A stretch of DNA of 64,000 nt, from positions 1 through 64,000 of the forward strand of contig JAQBNL010000016.1 in NCBI GenBank assembly GCA_028288585.1, given 5' to 3'. Shown piece after piece: positions 44,972-53,735 of the stretch. The position numbers and the translations under genes were made by a program. Source of the DNA: Chitinophagaceae bacterium (GTDB lineage Bacteria > Bacteroidota > Bacteroidia > Chitinophagales > Chitinophagaceae). The number at the start of each line of letters is the position of its first letter. The stretch's first letter is position 1. The notes beneath the pieces are model-generated. The model did no database searches. It saw only the letters and a program-made list of their open reading frames with translations, and was not told the DNA's origin.

Positions 44972-46249
44972 TTATTTTTTATATGTCACTCTCCATATTG
45001 TATTTCCTGCATCATCAGTTACCAGCATAGAACCATCCTGCGCAAACACAACACCCACGGGCCTTCCATACACCCTGCTCTTGTCTCTGTCCGCAATAAA
45101 CCCTGTAAGAAAATCCTGCATAGGCCCGGATGGCTTACCATTTTTAAAAGGAACAAAAACCACTTTGTAACCGGTTAATACGCTCCTGTTCCAGGAACCA
45201 TGTTGTGCTATAAAAAGCCCTCCATTATAATTTGAACCCAAATAATTTTTATCGTCAAAAGCAATTCCAAGGGATGCTGTATGTGAGCCAAGCGAAACAT
45301 CAGGCACAAGCGTTTTACTTACAAGATCAGGCCGTTCTCCTTTTCTTCTCGGGTCTTCATGATTACCAAAATATGCATAAGGCCATCCATAAAACCCGCC
45401 ATCTTTTACACTGGTAGTGTAATCAGGAACTAACTCGTCTCCTAATTCATCTCTTTCATTTACTGCTGTCCACAGTGTATTGGTGCCCGGGGCCCATGCA
45501 AGACCGACAGGGTTACGAAGCCCGCCTGCAAAAATTCTTTCACCACTTCCATCGGGATTTATTTCCAAAATATTTGCCCTGCGCTTTTCATATTCAATTC
45601 CATGTTCAGCAACATTGCTGCTGGAGCCAACAGTTACATAAATTTTTTTACCATCCCTGCTCGCCAGTAAATTTCTTGTCCAGTGATTATTATAACCACT
45701 ACCCGGCAGATCAAGAATTTTTGTTCCTGCTGCTGTCATTTGTGTTTGCCCTGTCTCATAAGGATAGGTCCATACTCCATCTGTATTGGCAACATAAAAT
45801 TTGTTTCCGAGTATCAGCATACCAAACGGCCTGTTAAGCCCGCCTAAAAATATTTGCTGTACTTCCGGAACACCGTCATGGTTTGCATCTCTCAGCAGCA
45901 GGATACAATTCTTACTTGTATTTCTTGAATTAGATTCAATTCCTGTTTTTTTAAACCCGTCGGATACGGTGTTGGCTTCGGAAACAAAAATATCCCCGTT
46001 AGGCGCAACATACATCCATCGTGGATTATCCAATCCTGATGCAAATTTTGTTACAGTAAAACCAGGAGGCGCTATAGGTTTTTTATCACCTGGCCAGCCA
46101 ATTGTTTTGGAATTATTTGTTGCAGATGAAGTGGCAAATGGTTCAGGTAAAGTAACTTCTTCAACCGCCGTTTTAACCTTTATAGATTGAGCGTTTGCTG
46201 TTATCCCTAAAAATATAACAGGTAACAGGAGAAGAATTTTTTGTTGCAT
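44972..46249 (-). CDS. PQQ-dependent sugar dehydrogenase (sorbosone/glucose dehydrogenase type)
   Basis: This 425-residue exported beta-propeller protein (signal about 1-20) has family blocks GFTVTKFASGLDNPRWMYV, RDANHDGVPEV, LNRPFGM, NNHWTRNLL, GLRNPVGLAWAPG and RPVGVVFAQDGSMLVTDD. This matches the soluble-aldose/sorbosone dehydrogenase family that oxidises sugars in the periplasm. PQQ use is inferred; no PQQ genes are in the window. A TATCTTTG box lies upstream at 46268-46275. Confidence 0.85.
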   Translation of the reverse strand: MQQKILLLLPVIFLGITANAQSIKVKTAVEEVTLPEPFATSSATNNSKTIGWPGDKKPIAPPGFTVTKFASGLDNPRWMYVAPNGDIFVSEANTVSDGFKKTGIESNSRNTSKNCILLLRDANHDGVPEVQQIFLGGLNRPFGMLILGNKFYVANTDGVWTYPYETGQTQMTAAGTKILDLPGSGYNNHWTRNLLASRDGKKIYVTVGSSSNVAEHGIEYEKRRANILEINPDGSGERIFAGGLRNPVGLAWAPGTNTLWTAVNERDELGDELVPDYTTSVKDGGFYGWPYAYFGNHEDPRRKGERPDLVSKTLVPDVSLGSHTASLGIAFDDKNYLGSNYNGGLFIAQHGSWNRSVLTGYKVVFVPFKNGKPSGPMQDFLTGFIADRDKSRVYGRPVGVVFAQDGSMLVTDDAGNTIWRVTYKK

Positions 46250-46267
46250 AAATTTTTTTTAACAGCA

Positions 46268-46275
46268 CAAAGATA
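46268..46275 (-). promoter_or_regulatory. -7 promoter box for the sugar dehydrogenase gene
   Basis: On the minus strand TATCTTTG fits TAnnTTTG and lies 18 bases before the ATG at 46249. Confidence 0.5.
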
Positions 46276-46305
46276 TGCAGCCTTTCCAACTCTCTAAAAC
46301 AGCAT

Positions 46306-47427
46306 TTATTCACTTCCCTTTTCTGCGGCAAAATGTTCTTTACGCAACTGTTTTACTCTACCAAATTTTTTCCTGATAAAAATATTCAGTGGCTCTTCAT
46401 AAAAAATAAATATCAGCAAAGCGATTAATTGAGTTAGGATAAATACCACCAATACATATAAATTCCGGTAGCCGGAAAAATATGGGGACAGCAATGGAGC
46501 AGCTATAGCTTCGATCACGATCATATGCACCAGGTAAAATGCATAAGAAGTGCGGCCCAGTAGTCCCATGATCGGGATCGATAAAAATCGTGATGCCCAG
46601 CTTTTTTCGCAAATGAGGCCATAATATAAAACAGCTACCGGTATAGGTAAAATAAAATTATTAATCAGTATAAACTCTATTCGCTGGGTTGGATCATTCA
46701 TATTGTTACTTAAGATCAATATTCCTATTGAAATAAAAATACCAATACAACCCGCCAGTGTCCAGGTACTTCCTTTTAAAACAAGGTTCCCCTTGTTTTC
46801 ACGATTAAGGATAAGCAGTGCCAGGAAAATACCACAATAGAATTCAAAAAAATGGCCAAAGAAAGTATCCGCAAAAATAAAATTGGGGCTATGCAGAAAA
46901 GAAGTAGGGACATAAGAAATACAAAGTGCGGCAGCCAATAAAAAAATCCCAAACAATAAGGAAGTAAAAAAATTAAACCGCCTTATCAAATACATAATAA
47001 TGGGTGCCAGCAGGTAAAAACATTCTTCCACTGTTATTGACCAGCTGGGCTGTATAGCCCTGTCGTACAAATTATGAAACAAGGCATGAGTGAGCGTATA
47101 ATTCTTAAATAAAAAAACAGGGCGATAATTATGCCGCCATAAAATGGCAACTGTTACCAATAAAAAATATACAGGATAAATACGGGCAAATCTTTTTACA
47201 AAATACCCGGATAGCCTTCCTGCTCTTACAAAGGGATCATTATAATAAAGGTAAAAAATAAGAAAGCCGCTGAGCACAAAAAAGAAAGGGATCACATCAA
47301 TTACTATTGAATGCCCCAGGTTAAACGGAAGATGAACAAAGAATACCATCATGGCACCCATGGCACGAATTCCTGTTAATGCCGGATAGCGTTCATTGCC
47401 GATTTTTACAAAAGGAAAATTTCCCAT
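46306..47427 (-). CDS. Acyltransferase 3 family membrane protein
   Basis: This 373-residue multi-pass protein has about ten hydrophobic segments. The AT-3 (OafA/NodX) pattern is visible: ALTGIRAMGAMMVFFVHLPF with the catalytic-type histidine, FFVLSGFLIFYLY, RFARIYPVYFLL and PSWSITVEECFYLLAP. Members transfer acetyl or other acyl groups onto sugars or lipids of the cell surface. The acceptor is unknown. It shares the minus strand with an AsmA-like gene 60 bp upstream. Confidence 0.9.
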   Translation of the reverse strand: MGNFPFVKIGNERYPALTGIRAMGAMMVFFVHLPFNLGHSIVIDVIPFFFVLSGFLIFYLYYNDPFVRAGRLSGYFVKRFARIYPVYFLLVTVAILWRHNYRPVFLFKNYTLTHALFHNLYDRAIQPSWSITVEECFYLLAPIIMYLIRRFNFFTSLLFGIFLLAAALCISYVPTSFLHSPNFIFADTFFGHFFEFYCGIFLALLILNRENKGNLVLKGSTWTLAGCIGIFISIGILILSNNMNDPTQRIEFILINNFILPIPVAVLYYGLICEKSWASRFLSIPIMGLLGRTSYAFYLVHMIVIEAIAAPLLSPYFSGYRNLYVLVVFILTQLIALLIFIFYEEPLNIFIRKKFGRVKQLRKEHFAAEKGSE

Positions 47428-47487
47428 TTAATACTGTAGCGTTGCTAAAAATGAAATTAAGATTTTAAAAACGCCCGGGTAAACTTC

Positions 47488-49950
47488 TTATTCTCCCATC
47501 TTCCCTTTATCCTTTTTAAATTTATTAAACAGGTCCAGCTTGAATTTAATATTGCCATCAGGGCCGGGGCGGCCACGCAGATGAATGCTGCTTCCGGGCT
47601 TTTTATCTGTACCTATATTTTCCGGATTAAAATCTGCGCCACGTTTATGTATGTTGCTTAGTGGTACCTGTATACTAATATCCGTGGTACCCTTTTTACT
47701 ATAAATCCCTTCCACAAACATTGACATTACGCTGGACTGTATTTCCATGCGGTTTATTTTCACTTCGCCATTCTTTATTTCAAAGCGGTCTTTTAGTTCT
47801 GCAAAGCGGATGTTTTCAAAATCCCTGTTCTTAAATAGGAAGTTTTGCAATTTTTTTACAGGCTCATAATTATTGAGTGCGCCATCCTTCAGTGAAAAAT
47901 CTACAATGCTTTCAATGCTTGCCGGGTCTGCCAGACCCTCATCACTAACATTCAGCGATGCATCAATTTTTGCAGTAAGCTTGCCAGCTATACTTTGAGC
48001 TGTAATACCATCCTGCCCAAAATTATTAAAAGCTTCCAGCGTTTTACTTACGTCAACATTATTAAGAGATACATTTATTTTAGCATGGTGTGTATTGGCA
48101 CTTTGCGTTACCAGGGACCCTGACAATTCCATTCGTCCGCCGGCATGTTCCATACTTACATTATTAATTACATACCGATCCTGTAGCAGGGAAATATTAG
48201 CCAATGCGCTGGTGGCTTCAAACTTTTTATATGTTAGTCTTCCTGCCTTTAAATTAACAATCAAACTTCCCTGGTCAAGCACCTGGTCAATCTTGCCAGC
48301 CATCTTTACCAGTTTTCTTTTTGCATTGGTTTCAGCAACTACTTTTTTTCTCGCTTTCAATAAAAAAGTAAAAGCATTTAAATTAAGAGATGGCGAATAT
48401 ATATTCCAGTCAATATTTACTTTGTTAGGCTCGGCATCAATAAGGGTTAATAGATTAAGGGCCTTCCCTTCCATAATCACTTTATTATTGAGCACCTCGC
48501 ATTGCAGATTCTCTACAAATACATCCGAGCTTTTAAACACGACACGTCCGTTCACGTTTTTTAATTCTACATCACGTGGTTTGTATAGTACAGTTCCATT
48601 CTTAAAAGAAACAAAGCCATTGACAAATGAATTGGTGTTATTATTTTTTGCAAGAGGCCCTTTATATGTAATATTAGCGGTACCTGTACCCGATTTTAAC
48701 TGAATAGAATTACTGCCAATAACATCATTAAACGCCGGGAGCGAAAAGCTTGATTGCAGGTCGCAGGTAAGCATTGGCACCATCAAATTTATTATTTCAA
48801 TTTTATCAGAAGTAACAGGAAGATCCTGCCAGGAGGCTGAAAAATCTGTGATAACAATTTTAGAATTGGGATCTTTTCTTGGTAAACCTGCCACCACTTC
48901 ATTAGTATAAAAACCTTTAAAAGATGCATTATCAAAATCAATGAACGGTGTTTTAAGATGTGTTTTTTGCGTGGTAAAATTTACTGTTATTAAAGGGTCA
49001 CCGCCTTTTAAAGGACCACTGAGGCTGGCTATTACATCAAGCGGCTTATCCACATCTGTAATGGATAATGCGGTAGATATTTTTTGCGTTACTAACGTTC
49101 TTGCAAATGAGTACAAAATGTTATTGGTATACGCCCGCATACTAAAGAGACGGTTATCGCCTGCCATATCAAAGCGGGCAGTAATATTAAAAGGCTGGTC
49201 ATCTAATTTTATATTCACACTGTCAAACTGAAGCTGCTTAATGTTTTTATCATACCGTAAATCAAATTTTCCGCTAAATGTTTTGCCCTTTATAAAACTC
49301 CCTCTTTCTAAATTAAAGGCAAGACTATTGACCAACATATCCGCCTCTACAGAAAATAAAAAGGTTGCATCATCCTTATCTTCCAGGTCAAGTTTTAGCT
49401 TGTTTACAATAATATCATGCAGCCTGTTTTTTTGTTTATCATCTTCAGTTATTCTAACATTATTGAGCAATATCTTTTTTAATTCGTTTCTTGCTTTGCT
49501 GTTTTCGGTGCCTGCTGCAGCGTCTTTTTTGGGATTAAAAAGGTATTTGTTTGTATAACCGGCCGTATCAGTGTACAGGTAAAAACTTCCTTTATCTATT
49601 CTGAACCCATTTATAAATGATCGTTTACGTATCATGCTTATTACGCCAACATTTACAAATACTTCTTCGCCGGTAAAAAAAGCATGGTGATGTTGCGCAT
49701 ACATGGTATCGGTTATCTGTACATTATGAAGCGCTACCGAAACGGTTGGAAACTGGCGGAAAAAACTTAATTCCACATCGCCGATAGTTACATTGCCATT
49801 AAGCTTTTTCCCTATCTCTTCAGTAACCTGTTTTATAATTTTTTTCTTATTAACAGAAACATATATGAATACGAAAGTGTATAAGATAACAAGAATACTT
49901 AACAGTACTACAAGCCCTTTAAGCGTGTATTTAAGGTATTTGTTTTTCAA
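47488..49950 (-). CDS. AsmA-like envelope protein
   Basis: This 820-residue protein has one N-terminal membrane anchor (about 9-32). Long beta-rich repeats typical of AsmA/TamB bridge-like proteins follow, with GNVTIGDVELSFFRQFPTVSVALHNVQI near the start and repeated GKLTAKID, MELSGSLV and MFVEGIYSK-like segments. Such proteins sit in the periplasm and are implicated in lipid transport between membranes. The start is a TTG at 49950; no early in-frame ATG exists. The C-terminus is basic and Lys-rich. Confidence 0.85.
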   Translation of the reverse strand: MKNKYLKYTLKGLVVLLSILVILYTFVFIYVSVNKKKIIKQVTEEIGKKLNGNVTIGDVELSFFRQFPTVSVALHNVQITDTMYAQHHHAFFTGEEVFVNVGVISMIRKRSFINGFRIDKGSFYLYTDTAGYTNKYLFNPKKDAAAGTENSKARNELKKILLNNVRITEDDKQKNRLHDIIVNKLKLDLEDKDDATFLFSVEADMLVNSLAFNLERGSFIKGKTFSGKFDLRYDKNIKQLQFDSVNIKLDDQPFNITARFDMAGDNRLFSMRAYTNNILYSFARTLVTQKISTALSITDVDKPLDVIASLSGPLKGGDPLITVNFTTQKTHLKTPFIDFDNASFKGFYTNEVVAGLPRKDPNSKIVITDFSASWQDLPVTSDKIEIINLMVPMLTCDLQSSFSLPAFNDVIGSNSIQLKSGTGTANITYKGPLAKNNNTNSFVNGFVSFKNGTVLYKPRDVELKNVNGRVVFKSSDVFVENLQCEVLNNKVIMEGKALNLLTLIDAEPNKVNIDWNIYSPSLNLNAFTFLLKARKKVVAETNAKRKLVKMAGKIDQVLDQGSLIVNLKAGRLTYKKFEATSALANISLLQDRYVINNVSMEHAGGRMELSGSLVTQSANTHHAKINVSLNNVDVSKTLEAFNNFGQDGITAQSIAGKLTAKIDASLNVSDEGLADPASIESIVDFSLKDGALNNYEPVKKLQNFLFKNRDFENIRFAELKDRFEIKNGEVKINRMEIQSSVMSMFVEGIYSKKGTTDISIQVPLSNIHKRGADFNPENIGTDKKPGSSIHLRGRPGPDGNIKFKLDLFNKFKKDKGKMGE

Positions 49951-50040
49951 AAATGAAGATTAGTGTGTATGAATATAAGCTAAATTCGGTTTTGGCAGCT
50001 ATTGGATTTTATGATAGCAAACGGTATGGTTTGAAGATTT

Positions 50041-50241
50041 TTATTCTTCTCCTTCCAGCCGGGCAAGTTCTCCTTCATCAAGATCGGCGGCCGGATCAGG
50101 TTTATTGGTGAGATCGGGGTCTCTTTCTATATCTTTTTGCGCTTGTTGTAGAGCTTCGGCTACACTTTCTGAATTATTTGAGGTGTCCTGCTTCTTTCCA
50201 CTATTGTTTTGTTGCGGAATATTTTTATCTGTACCTATCAT
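50041..50241 (-). CDS. Small acidic disordered protein
   Basis: From the ATG at 50241 this 66-residue protein is hydrophilic and acidic (SESVAEALQQAQKDIERDPDLTNKPDPAADLDEGELARLEGEE) with an N/Q/S-rich start. An upstream reading to 50349 adds 36 residues that overlap the divergent gene and look non-coding. No domain is recognised. It faces away from the 127-residue gene at 50367. Confidence 0.55.
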   Translation of the reverse strand: MIGTDKNIPQQNNSGKKQDTSNNSESVAEALQQAQKDIERDPDLTNKPDPAADLDEGELARLEGEE

Positions 50242-50366
50242 ATCAATTTTTTTAAAATGAGAGCATATAATTCTATGCCAATTTTGTAACAATAGTTGTC
50301 TGTATGCCGTAAAAATCTCATCTTTACATGCCCGCCCTAATTCACACACAACAATTTATAACCGTT

Positions 50367-50750
50367 ATGTATAATCACATCTGGAAAAAATATTTGCCCT
50401 TTATCAACATCCATTTAAAAAAATCGGCCACCGAAGACCAGGTTTTGACATTAAACCGTGTTGATTTTGAAAGAGCCGGCACAGGCAGAAAAGCAGGTTA
50501 TAAATTTACCATTCAGCTTACAAACGGACGTGTAAGTAATGTTATCAGCGGATCGCCACTGGCCATGAATCTTGCTTCAGTGCTTTTGGAAGATGAAAAC
50601 ACAAAAAAAATCATCAAGGATAAGATGTATGAGATAAGCCTGAATACTAAGTTTCAGCTTACCACAAAAAACATCACTCCTCCTGCTGAAGAAGATGATA
50701 CAGAAGAAGTAATACCGTCAGAAGAAGAAGCAGAACCTGCTGCTCATTAA
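50367..50750 (+). CDS. Hypothetical acidic-tailed protein
   Basis: From the ATG at 50367 (MYNHIWKKYLPFINIHLKK) this 127-residue protein has a folded-looking first part with a regular strand/helix pattern (RVDFERAGTGRKAGYKFTIQLTNG, AMNLASVLLED). It ends in a Glu-rich tail (PAEEDDTEEVIPSEEEAEPAAH). I do not know its function. Its stop codon directly abuts the stop of the 54-residue gene on the other strand. An upstream start at 50328 is less likely. Confidence 0.65.
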   Translation: MYNHIWKKYLPFINIHLKKSATEDQVLTLNRVDFERAGTGRKAGYKFTIQLTNGRVSNVISGSPLAMNLASVLLEDENTKKIIKDKMYEISLNTKFQLTTKNITPPAEEDDTEEVIPSEEEAEPAAH

Positions 50751-50915
50751 TTATTTTTTAGGTTCTTTATTTCCTTTTTTCATTGATATGCCTGGATTAT
50801 TTTTATTGTCCTCTTTATTATGCCGGGCATCCATATTATCTCTTATTTCGGGAATAGGCTTATTGCTATGTCCCTGTTTGCTTTGTTTGTTTTCCTGATT
50901 ACGTGAACCTTTCAT
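50751..50915 (-). CDS. Small basic hydrophilic protein (54 residues)
   Basis: A 165-base frame on the minus strand reads from an ATG at 50915 to a TAA at 50751. The product begins MKGSRNQENKQSKQGHSNKP and ends SMKKGNKEPKK, with almost no hydrophobic residues. Its stop abuts the stop of the gene at 50367-50750 with no gap. Composition resembles the hydrophilic 66- and 76-residue neighbours. It is short, so coding is inferred from context and composition. Confidence 0.5.
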   Translation of the reverse strand: MKGSRNQENKQSKQGHSNKPIPEIRDNMDARHNKEDNKNNPGISMKKGNKEPKK

Positions 50916-51014
50916 GACTAAAGTTTTTTACCAGGCGCCAAAAATTATACCCATTTCTTATACATAAAATAATACCTTGGCACAATCTTTAATAAGCATA
51001 CTTAAATTTTTATT

Positions 51015-51245
51015 ATGAATCCCAGGTCAAAAAAATATTACGAAAGCCGTAAAGCACAAAAGGGAGATAAGAAAGGCTCTGCAACCAATGCAGGCTATGA
51101 TGAGCAAAATGAAAAAACGGCAAAACAGCCAAAGAAAAACCCTGCGCCTTCCAGGAAAAAAGATGATCCTAAGGAAGCCAGTACCGCAGAGCAGGATGAT
51201 ACCGGCGGGGGAAATGATTCCGGAAAAAGATCAGATGATAATTGA
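51015..51245 (+). CDS. Small charged disordered protein
   Basis: This 76-residue protein is made of charged and small polar residues (NPRSKKYYESRKAQKGDKK at the start, DDTGGGNDSGKRSDDN at the end) with no hydrophobic core. It resembles a hydrophilin, a class of stress-linked disordered proteins defined by composition. No function can be assigned. It is the last of four small genes here and converges on a metallopeptidase. Confidence 0.6.
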   Translation: MNPRSKKYYESRKAQKGDKKGSATNAGYDEQNEKTAKQPKKNPAPSRKKDDPKEASTAEQDDTGGGNDSGKRSDDN

Positions 51246-51292
51246 AAAAAAATCATTGCTTAGGATGGTTGCAAATTTTTAGCAGGAGAAAA

Positions 51293-52135
51293 TTATAGAT
51301 CAGTTGCATCAAAAGTATTTCCCTGTTTTATATCTCCTGTTTCATAGCCTTTCTTAAACCAATACATTCTTTGTGCAGAAGTGCCGTGGGTAAATGCATC
51401 CGGTGAAACACGGCCTTGCGCAATACGATCATCGCCAATAGCGCTGGCAGCATTTAAAGCCTCTTCAATATCTTTTGCATCAATTACATTTTTCATTTTT
51501 TGATCGTAATGCGCCCATACGCCTGCATAAAAATCCGCCTGTAATTCCATCTTAACTGAATATTTATTGTACTCGGCTTCGGTTAACTGATTTTGTAATC
51601 TTTGCATTTTTGCTGACAGCCCTAAAAGATGCTGCACGTGATGCCCGACCTCATGTGCTACTACATAAGCCATAGGAAAATCGCCTGATGCTCCAAACCT
51701 GTTCTTTAATTCTTCAGCAAAAGAAAGATCGATATAAACTTTACTATCTGCCGGGCAATAAAAAGGACCTGTTTGAGAACTGGCCCCTCCGCAACCGGCG
51801 GCATCGGTGCTTCCACTGAATAATACAAGCGTTGGTTTTGTATACTGCCTGCCCATTTCACCAAATATTTTATCCCAAACATCTTCCGTGTCTGCCAGTA
51901 CTACTTTTACAAACCGGGCTCTTTCATCCTCCGCGGCTTTTTGCTCCGTCGTCATTTCCTGCTGCTGGCCTTGTGGAAAAACCTGTTGCAGATCAGATGT
52001 ATCTCCGCCTCCAAGTAAAAACTTTGCCAGCAAAAATATAATACCAATAATGCCGCCACCTGCGGCAATGCCACCACCGCTTATACCGCGCCGGTCATCT
52101 ACATTGCTGCTTTCTCTTCTTCCCAGCCATTGCAT
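51293..52135 (-). CDS. YpfJ-like neutral zinc metallopeptidase
   Basis: This 280-residue protein of the KPN_02809/YpfJ family starts MQWLGRRESSNVDDRRG. A hydrophobic segment follows (about 20-42) and then a catalytic domain with FYCPADSKVYIDLSF, VVAHEVGHHVQHLLG (HExxH) and ELQADFYAGVWAH (third ligand Glu). It is a membrane-anchored peptidase facing the periplasm; substrates are unknown. The next gene upstream lies 38 bp away on the same strand. Confidence 0.9.
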   Translation of the reverse strand: MQWLGRRESSNVDDRRGISGGGIAAGGGIIGIIFLLAKFLLGGGDTSDLQQVFPQGQQQEMTTEQKAAEDERARFVKVVLADTEDVWDKIFGEMGRQYTKPTLVLFSGSTDAAGCGGASSQTGPFYCPADSKVYIDLSFAEELKNRFGASGDFPMAYVVAHEVGHHVQHLLGLSAKMQRLQNQLTEAEYNKYSVKMELQADFYAGVWAHYDQKMKNVIDAKDIEEALNAASAIGDDRIAQGRVSPDAFTHGTSAQRMYWFKKGYETGDIKQGNTFDATDL

Positions 52136-52173
52136 AATTTAATTTTTAAACTATGATATAAAAAATGATGCCA

Positions 52174-52956
52174 CTATTTTGCCTCTACAAAATTTCCAAG
52201 CATTACGCCACAGCCTTTATAAGTGCTTCCCTTAAAATTTACCACCACCTTATACTGGTATAAAAAATCGCTCATGCCATCGCTGCAAAACTGCGGGAAA
52301 ACTGTTATGCGTAGGGGGCTGCTATTTGATAAAATATTGTATACGGTACTATCTCTTGTTACAGATGGTTTTTCTACGGGGACAATAACAGGCTTTTTCC
52401 AATCAGCCAATTTAAACAGTATCATTTTTTCATTATCTATTTCAAGGCTCCAGAAAGGTTCATTTCCTACGCCAATAAAATCTATTCCTTCATTTTGCTT
52501 TTGCTTCCATGATGGATTAAGTGTTGCGAGCTGACGTTTAACGAGTGCATATTGTAATGAGTCAGTAAAGAGGCTGTCTTTTCTTAAAAAGAATTTAAGC
52601 GGTGCCCTGCCGGTTTGATACATCCATATCATTCCGTTTTTTCTTTCCCAGATGCCTTCCGTTTTTTTAGGAACAGGTGATTTGCCCCATGCCAGTTCTT
52701 CCAGCCTGTATTTTTTATCGGGTGTAAATAAAATTGTCTGCTGAATTCCTTCGCATCCTTTACAGGGATACATTCCCTGGTATGCACCATTCGGGAGGCT
52801 ATCTGCAAAAGCAGCAGCCATCGTAGAATCCTTTACAAATATTACAGTATCCTGTATATGAGTAGTATCATTTACAAAAACCGTTTTTTCGTTTGTTGGT
52901 GTTTGATTACAGGAAAAAATAATAAGGGCGGTGATAATAAGACGGGTGGATTTCAT
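52174..52956 (-). CDS. Envelope protein with NlpE-N-like and C-terminal GNEPFW/YKGCG domains
   Basis: This 260-residue lipoprotein (lipobox ending IIFSC) has an NlpE-N-like segment with PNGAYQGMYPCKGCEGIQQTILF (about 55-77). A second domain has VGNEPFWSLEI and ends near FKGSTYKGCGVML, a pattern seen in bacterial lipoproteins grouped as COG3650. NlpE relays surface and copper stress in E. coli; here the Cxx-C motif is present. A stress-sensing role is inferred. Confidence 0.78.
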   Translation of the reverse strand: MKSTRLIITALIIFSCNQTPTNEKTVFVNDTTHIQDTVIFVKDSTMAAAFADSLPNGAYQGMYPCKGCEGIQQTILFTPDKKYRLEELAWGKSPVPKKTEGIWERKNGMIWMYQTGRAPLKFFLRKDSLFTDSLQYALVKRQLATLNPSWKQKQNEGIDFIGVGNEPFWSLEIDNEKMILFKLADWKKPVIVPVEKPSVTRDSTVYNILSNSSPLRITVFPQFCSDGMSDFLYQYKVVVNFKGSTYKGCGVMLGNFVEAK

Positions 52957-53053
52957 ATGTAAAATTTATATGAAAATACTGCTTATAAGATTGATGGATG
53001 GTATAATTGCATAAGAAGATATTCTATAGTTTTATTTTTATTAAAATTTATTT

Positions 53054-53465
53054 ATGAAAAAGATATTTCTTGCAATGAGTATAATTACTGGCTTTATCAC
53101 CTGCAGCCAAAAAAATACTTCTAATAATTATTCTGCTATGCCGGATACTTCTTTTAATAAAATGCTTGATGATTATTATGAGCAGAGAATGAAGTTGTAT
53201 CCTTTAGAGGCTACCCAAAACGGGGACAACCGGTATAATGATCAGTTACCAGGGTGTTGCGGTTGCCGTGGGAATTCTTATCGGGGCTTGGGGCTCAACT
53301 AATAATGTAACAACCACCATTAATATTCATGAGGCAAAACAAGGCGATCTTATCTGGAAGTACGATTATGTTGCACAGGGTAGTGTAGGCAGTTCTCCTG
53401 AAAACCTTGTAAATGCTTTAATGAGAAACGCATCAAGGAAGTTCCCTTATAATGAAAAGAAATAA
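53054..53465 (+). pseudogene. Chimeric pseudogene: DUF885-type start joined to another gene's end
   Basis: The first part (53054 to about 53250) encodes a lipoprotein signal and FNKMLDDYYEQRMKLYPLEATQNGDNRYNDQLP, the start of DUF885-family proteins that normally have about 570-600 residues. From about 53250 the meaningful reading moves to another frame (GVAVAVGILIGAWGSTNNVTTTINIHE to the stop at 53465), which looks like the end of an unrelated lipoprotein. The first frame stops at 53302. A deletion that joined two genes out of frame explains this best. The second part's family is recognised only loosely. Confidence 0.7.
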
Positions 53466-53484
53466 GCTTTATAATAATTATAAC

Positions 53485-53516
53485 TTTTAGAATTCCAACC
53501 ATTTATAATTCTAAAA
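53485..53516. repeat. AT-rich hairpin after the pseudogene
   Basis: TTTTAGAATT (53485-53494) and AATTCTAAAA (53507-53516) are perfect arms around 12 bases. The rest of the 270-bp gap to recA holds a terminator at 53591-53620 and the recA promoter. Confidence 0.55.
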
Positions 53517-53590
53517 ATATCTTTACAGTTCAATAGCCCGTTTTATCCGGCTTTGTACTTATGAAAATAGCAAGAGCTTGCCTCATGCTG

Positions 53591-53620
53591 AAACCCTGCT
53601 AGTATTAGTAGGGTTTTTTA
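53591..53620 (+). terminator. Rho-independent terminator upstream of recA
   Basis: AAACCCTGCT, loop AGTATT and AGTAGGGTTT followed by more T form a 10-bp stem with one G-T pair. It ends a transcript from the pseudogene side or an unannotated short RNA in 53517-53590. Confidence 0.75.
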
Positions 53621-53687
53621 TTAAAGGATAACTAAATATTTTATCTATAAATTACTAAAAAAATTAGTGTTTATAAATATTTATTTC

Positions 53688-53695
53688 TATCTTTG
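53688..53695 (+). promoter_or_regulatory. -7 promoter box for recA
   Basis: TATCTTTG fits TAnnTTTG and lies 40 bases before the recA ATG. I saw no clear LexA-like dyad in the gap. Confidence 0.6.
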
Positions 53696-53735
53696 AATAA
53701 ATAATAACTTAGATACATCAATTAAAACAGACAAC

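Noticed and set aside
45475..45837. 120-residue open frame on the plus strand
   Set aside because: It lies antisense within the sugar dehydrogenase gene, whose family motifs are clear.
48095..48703. 202-residue open frame on the plus strand
   Set aside because: It is antisense to the AsmA-like gene across its whole length, starts without a promoter box and has no recognisable motif.
50995..51010. TTGGCAC before the gene at 51015
   Set aside because: The -24 half is good but no GC appears at the -12 spacing.
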